Below are positions 32,256 through 33,098 of a stretch of DNA of 33,098 nt, one piece after another. The position numbers were made by a program, and so were the translations under genes. Every line of letters begins with the position of its first letter. The stretch's first letter is position 1. Source of the DNA: Candidatus Aenigmatarchaeota archaeon (GTDB lineage Archaea > Aenigmatarchaeota > Aenigmatarchaeia > QMZP01); contig JAFCEK010000002.1 in the NCBI GenBank assembly GCA_017609225.1, positions 1-33,098 on the forward strand, in the 5' to 3' direction. The notes under the pieces are model-generated. The model worked only from the letters and a program-made list of their open reading frames with translations. It made no database searches and was not told the DNA's origin.

Positions 32256-32879
32256 CTATTTGTCCTGCTTTTCCTCGGGTTTTTCCTTTGTTTCAGCTGG
32301 TTTTTCTTCTGCTGCTTCTGCCTCTGCTTCGGCTGGCTTTTCCTTTTCTTCAGCCTCTGCCGGCGCCTCCTCTTCAGTTGTCTTTGCCCTTGCCGACTCC
32401 TTTGCTGCCTCTTCCTCTGCCCTTTGTTTGTCCAGCTCTTCGTATCTTTTAAGCTCCTCTTCTGTTATGGCGCCTTTTCCTATTGTCACGCCCATGCTCC
32501 TTGCTGTTCCTTTTACCTGGTTCAGGAATTGCGGGTCATCAGAACCGAATTTCATTTTTGATATTTTCTTTACCTGCTCCTCTGTCAGGTCACCAACCCT
32601 TTTTATGCCAGGCATGTCGCAGCCCTTGTTTATGTCAATCTCTTTTTTTATCAGCGCTGAAACCGGTGGCGTTCCAACCTCTATTTCAAATGTTTTCTTT
32701 TCTGTATCAACTATAACCTTAACCGGCACCTGCATTCCCTTAAGCTCGCCTGTTTTCTCATTTATGCTGTCTATAACCTCTTTTATGTTTACACCCAGAG
32801 GTCCCAGTGCAGGACCGAGCGGCGGGCCTGCTGATGCCTTTCCTCCTTCCACCATTGCTGAAACTGTTTGCTTTGGCAT
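32256..32879 (-). CDS. rpl11: Ribosomal protein L11 with charged C-terminal extension
   Basis: L11 binds the 23S rRNA GTPase-associated centre at the base of the stalk. Residues 1-150 are a complete archaeal L11: [20 protein letters not shown] at the N-terminus, [12 protein letters not shown] in the middle, and the C-terminal rRNA-binding domain with [13 protein letters not shown]. From about residue 150 to 207 a tail of almost only E, A, K and P follows ([20 protein letters not shown]), which typical L11 of about 160 residues lacks. A TATA-like TTTAAATAG lies in the 42-nt spacer to the gene before it. GGTG near the ATG may act as a weak Shine-Dalgarno. It is first in the visible L11-L1-L10-L12 order. 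Confidence 0.94.
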   Translation of the reverse strand: MPKQTVSAMVEGGKASAGPPLGPALGPLGVNIKEVIDSINEKTGELKGMQVPVKVIVDTEKKTFEIEVGTPPVSALIKKEIDINKGCDMPGIKRVGDLTEEQVKKISKMKFGSDDPQFLNQVKGTARSMGVTIGKGAITEEELKRYEELDKQRAEEEAAKESARAKTTEEEAPAEAEEKEKPAEAEAEAAEEKPAETKEKPEEKQDK

Positions 32880-32891
32880 ATTACACCAACA

Positions 32892-32908
32892 TTTCTTTTT
32901 AAAAGAAA
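32892..32908. promoter_or_regulatory. Near-perfect palindrome in the L11 leader
   Basis: TTTCTTTT and AAAAGAAA are 8-bp inverted arms around a single base. They lie between the TATA-like element (near 32911-32919) and the L11 ATG, at or just upstream of the expected transcription start. This could be a regulator site or simply the T-rich terminator of the upstream gene. Confidence 0.35.
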
Positions 32909-32921
32909 CAACTATTTAAAT

Positions 32922-33098
32922 TTATTCTTCTTTCTTTTCCTTCTTCTTTTCGCCAGGCTCTTCTGTTTCAGGGCCTTCTTTGATTATTTCTGCCTGCTCT
33001 GGTTCTGTTTTTTCCGGCTCTTTTGGCGGATATTCCTCTTCTCCTTCTTTTATAAGATGCTCTCCCTCCCTTGCCTCTTCTTCTATGGCTTCCATTGG
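32922..33098 (-). CDS. C-terminal tail of the gene preceding L11 (charged low-complexity; identity unresolved)
   Basis: Only the last 58 residues are in the window. They are dominated by E, K and P (EREGEH-like start, PPKEPEKTEPEQAE, PGEKKKEKKEE) with no recognisable fold. In archaea the gene before L11 is most often the elongation factor Spt5 (NusG), so this may be an Spt5 with an acidic/basic tail, but nothing in the visible residues proves it. The tail resembles the extensions on L11, L1 and L12 in the same cluster. Confidence 0.6.
   Translation of the reverse strand, partial: PMEAIEEEAREGEHLIKEGEEEYPPKEPEKTEPEQAEIIKEGPETEEPGEKKKEKKEE

Noticed and set aside
32260-32919. A 219-codon plus-strand reading frame opposite L11, and similar ones opposite L12 and L1
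   Set aside because: Serine/phenylalanine-rich frames arise automatically opposite Glu/Lys/Ala-rich coding sequence; L11, L12 and L1 on the minus strand are clear families.
1-33098. tRNA or rRNA genes
   Set aside because: I looked for T-loop-like motifs and cloverleaf spacing by eye. The few GTTCAAATC-like strings lie inside clear coding sequence, and no gene could be supported.

Overview
The window looks like part of an AT-rich archaeal chromosome. The evidence is an archaeal-type alanyl-tRNA synthetase, the archaeal L11-L1-L10-L12 stalk cluster, SecD/SecF without SecA, an HMG-CoA synthase/thiolase/DUF35 mevalonate operon, a geranylgeranyl-reductase-family flavoprotein, a eukaryote/archaea-type GlcNAc-1-phosphate transferase, TATA-like boxes about 25 nt before many starts, and a class III (pilin-like) signal peptide. 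Compact operons and many lineage-specific membrane or surface proteins suggest a DPANN-type or related archaeon. That placement is an inference; no rRNA or tRNA gene is visible to test it.

Layout. 1-3068: the end of an AglH/ALG7-like transferase, a convergent pair of unknown membrane proteins, and a CNNM/CorC-type CBS membrane protein diverging from that pair across a perfect 16-bp palindrome. 3152-7084: a giant surface glycoprotein with about 90 N-glycosylation sequons, one C-terminal membrane anchor and a basic tail. 7114-11192 (minus): a B12-binding radical SAM enzyme, then SecF and SecD. 11251-12291 (plus): a geranylgeranyl-reductase-family flavoprotein whose 3' end is duplicated just downstream. 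12399-15281 (minus): HMG-CoA synthase, thiolase, a spacer with three diverged stem-loop repeats, then the DUF35 partner. 15428-18678: DegT aminotransferase (plus) converging on acetyltransferase, Gfo/Idh dehydrogenase and PIG-L deacetylase (minus), a set resembling the UDP-diacetamido-sugar pathway. 18778-20803 (plus): ATP-grasp ligase, nitroreductase and a small exported CxxC protein. 20939-23854 (minus): AlaRS, also with a duplicated 3' end. 23971-29381 (plus): two large extracytoplasmic cysteine-rich proteins. 29433-33098 (minus): an upstream gene tail, L11, an inserted coiled-coil membrane protein, L1, L10 and L12.

How the parts connect. The AglH-like enzyme, the amino-sugar genes and the sequon-rich glycoprotein fit one N-glycosylation theme, with SecD/SecF supporting export. 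The mevalonate operon, the geranylgeranyl reductase and possibly the B12 radical SAM enzyme fit isoprenoid-lipid synthesis.

The points most worth a second look are: (i) three tandem stem-loops in the mevalonate operon whose stems keep pairing through compensatory changes; (ii) two unrelated genes whose 3' ends are each duplicated around a small hairpin; (iii) charged low-complexity extensions on L12 (N-terminal), L1 (N-terminal), L11 (C-terminal) and the gene before L11, while L10 lacks its usual acidic C-terminal tail. No stretch over 300 nt lacks a gene.
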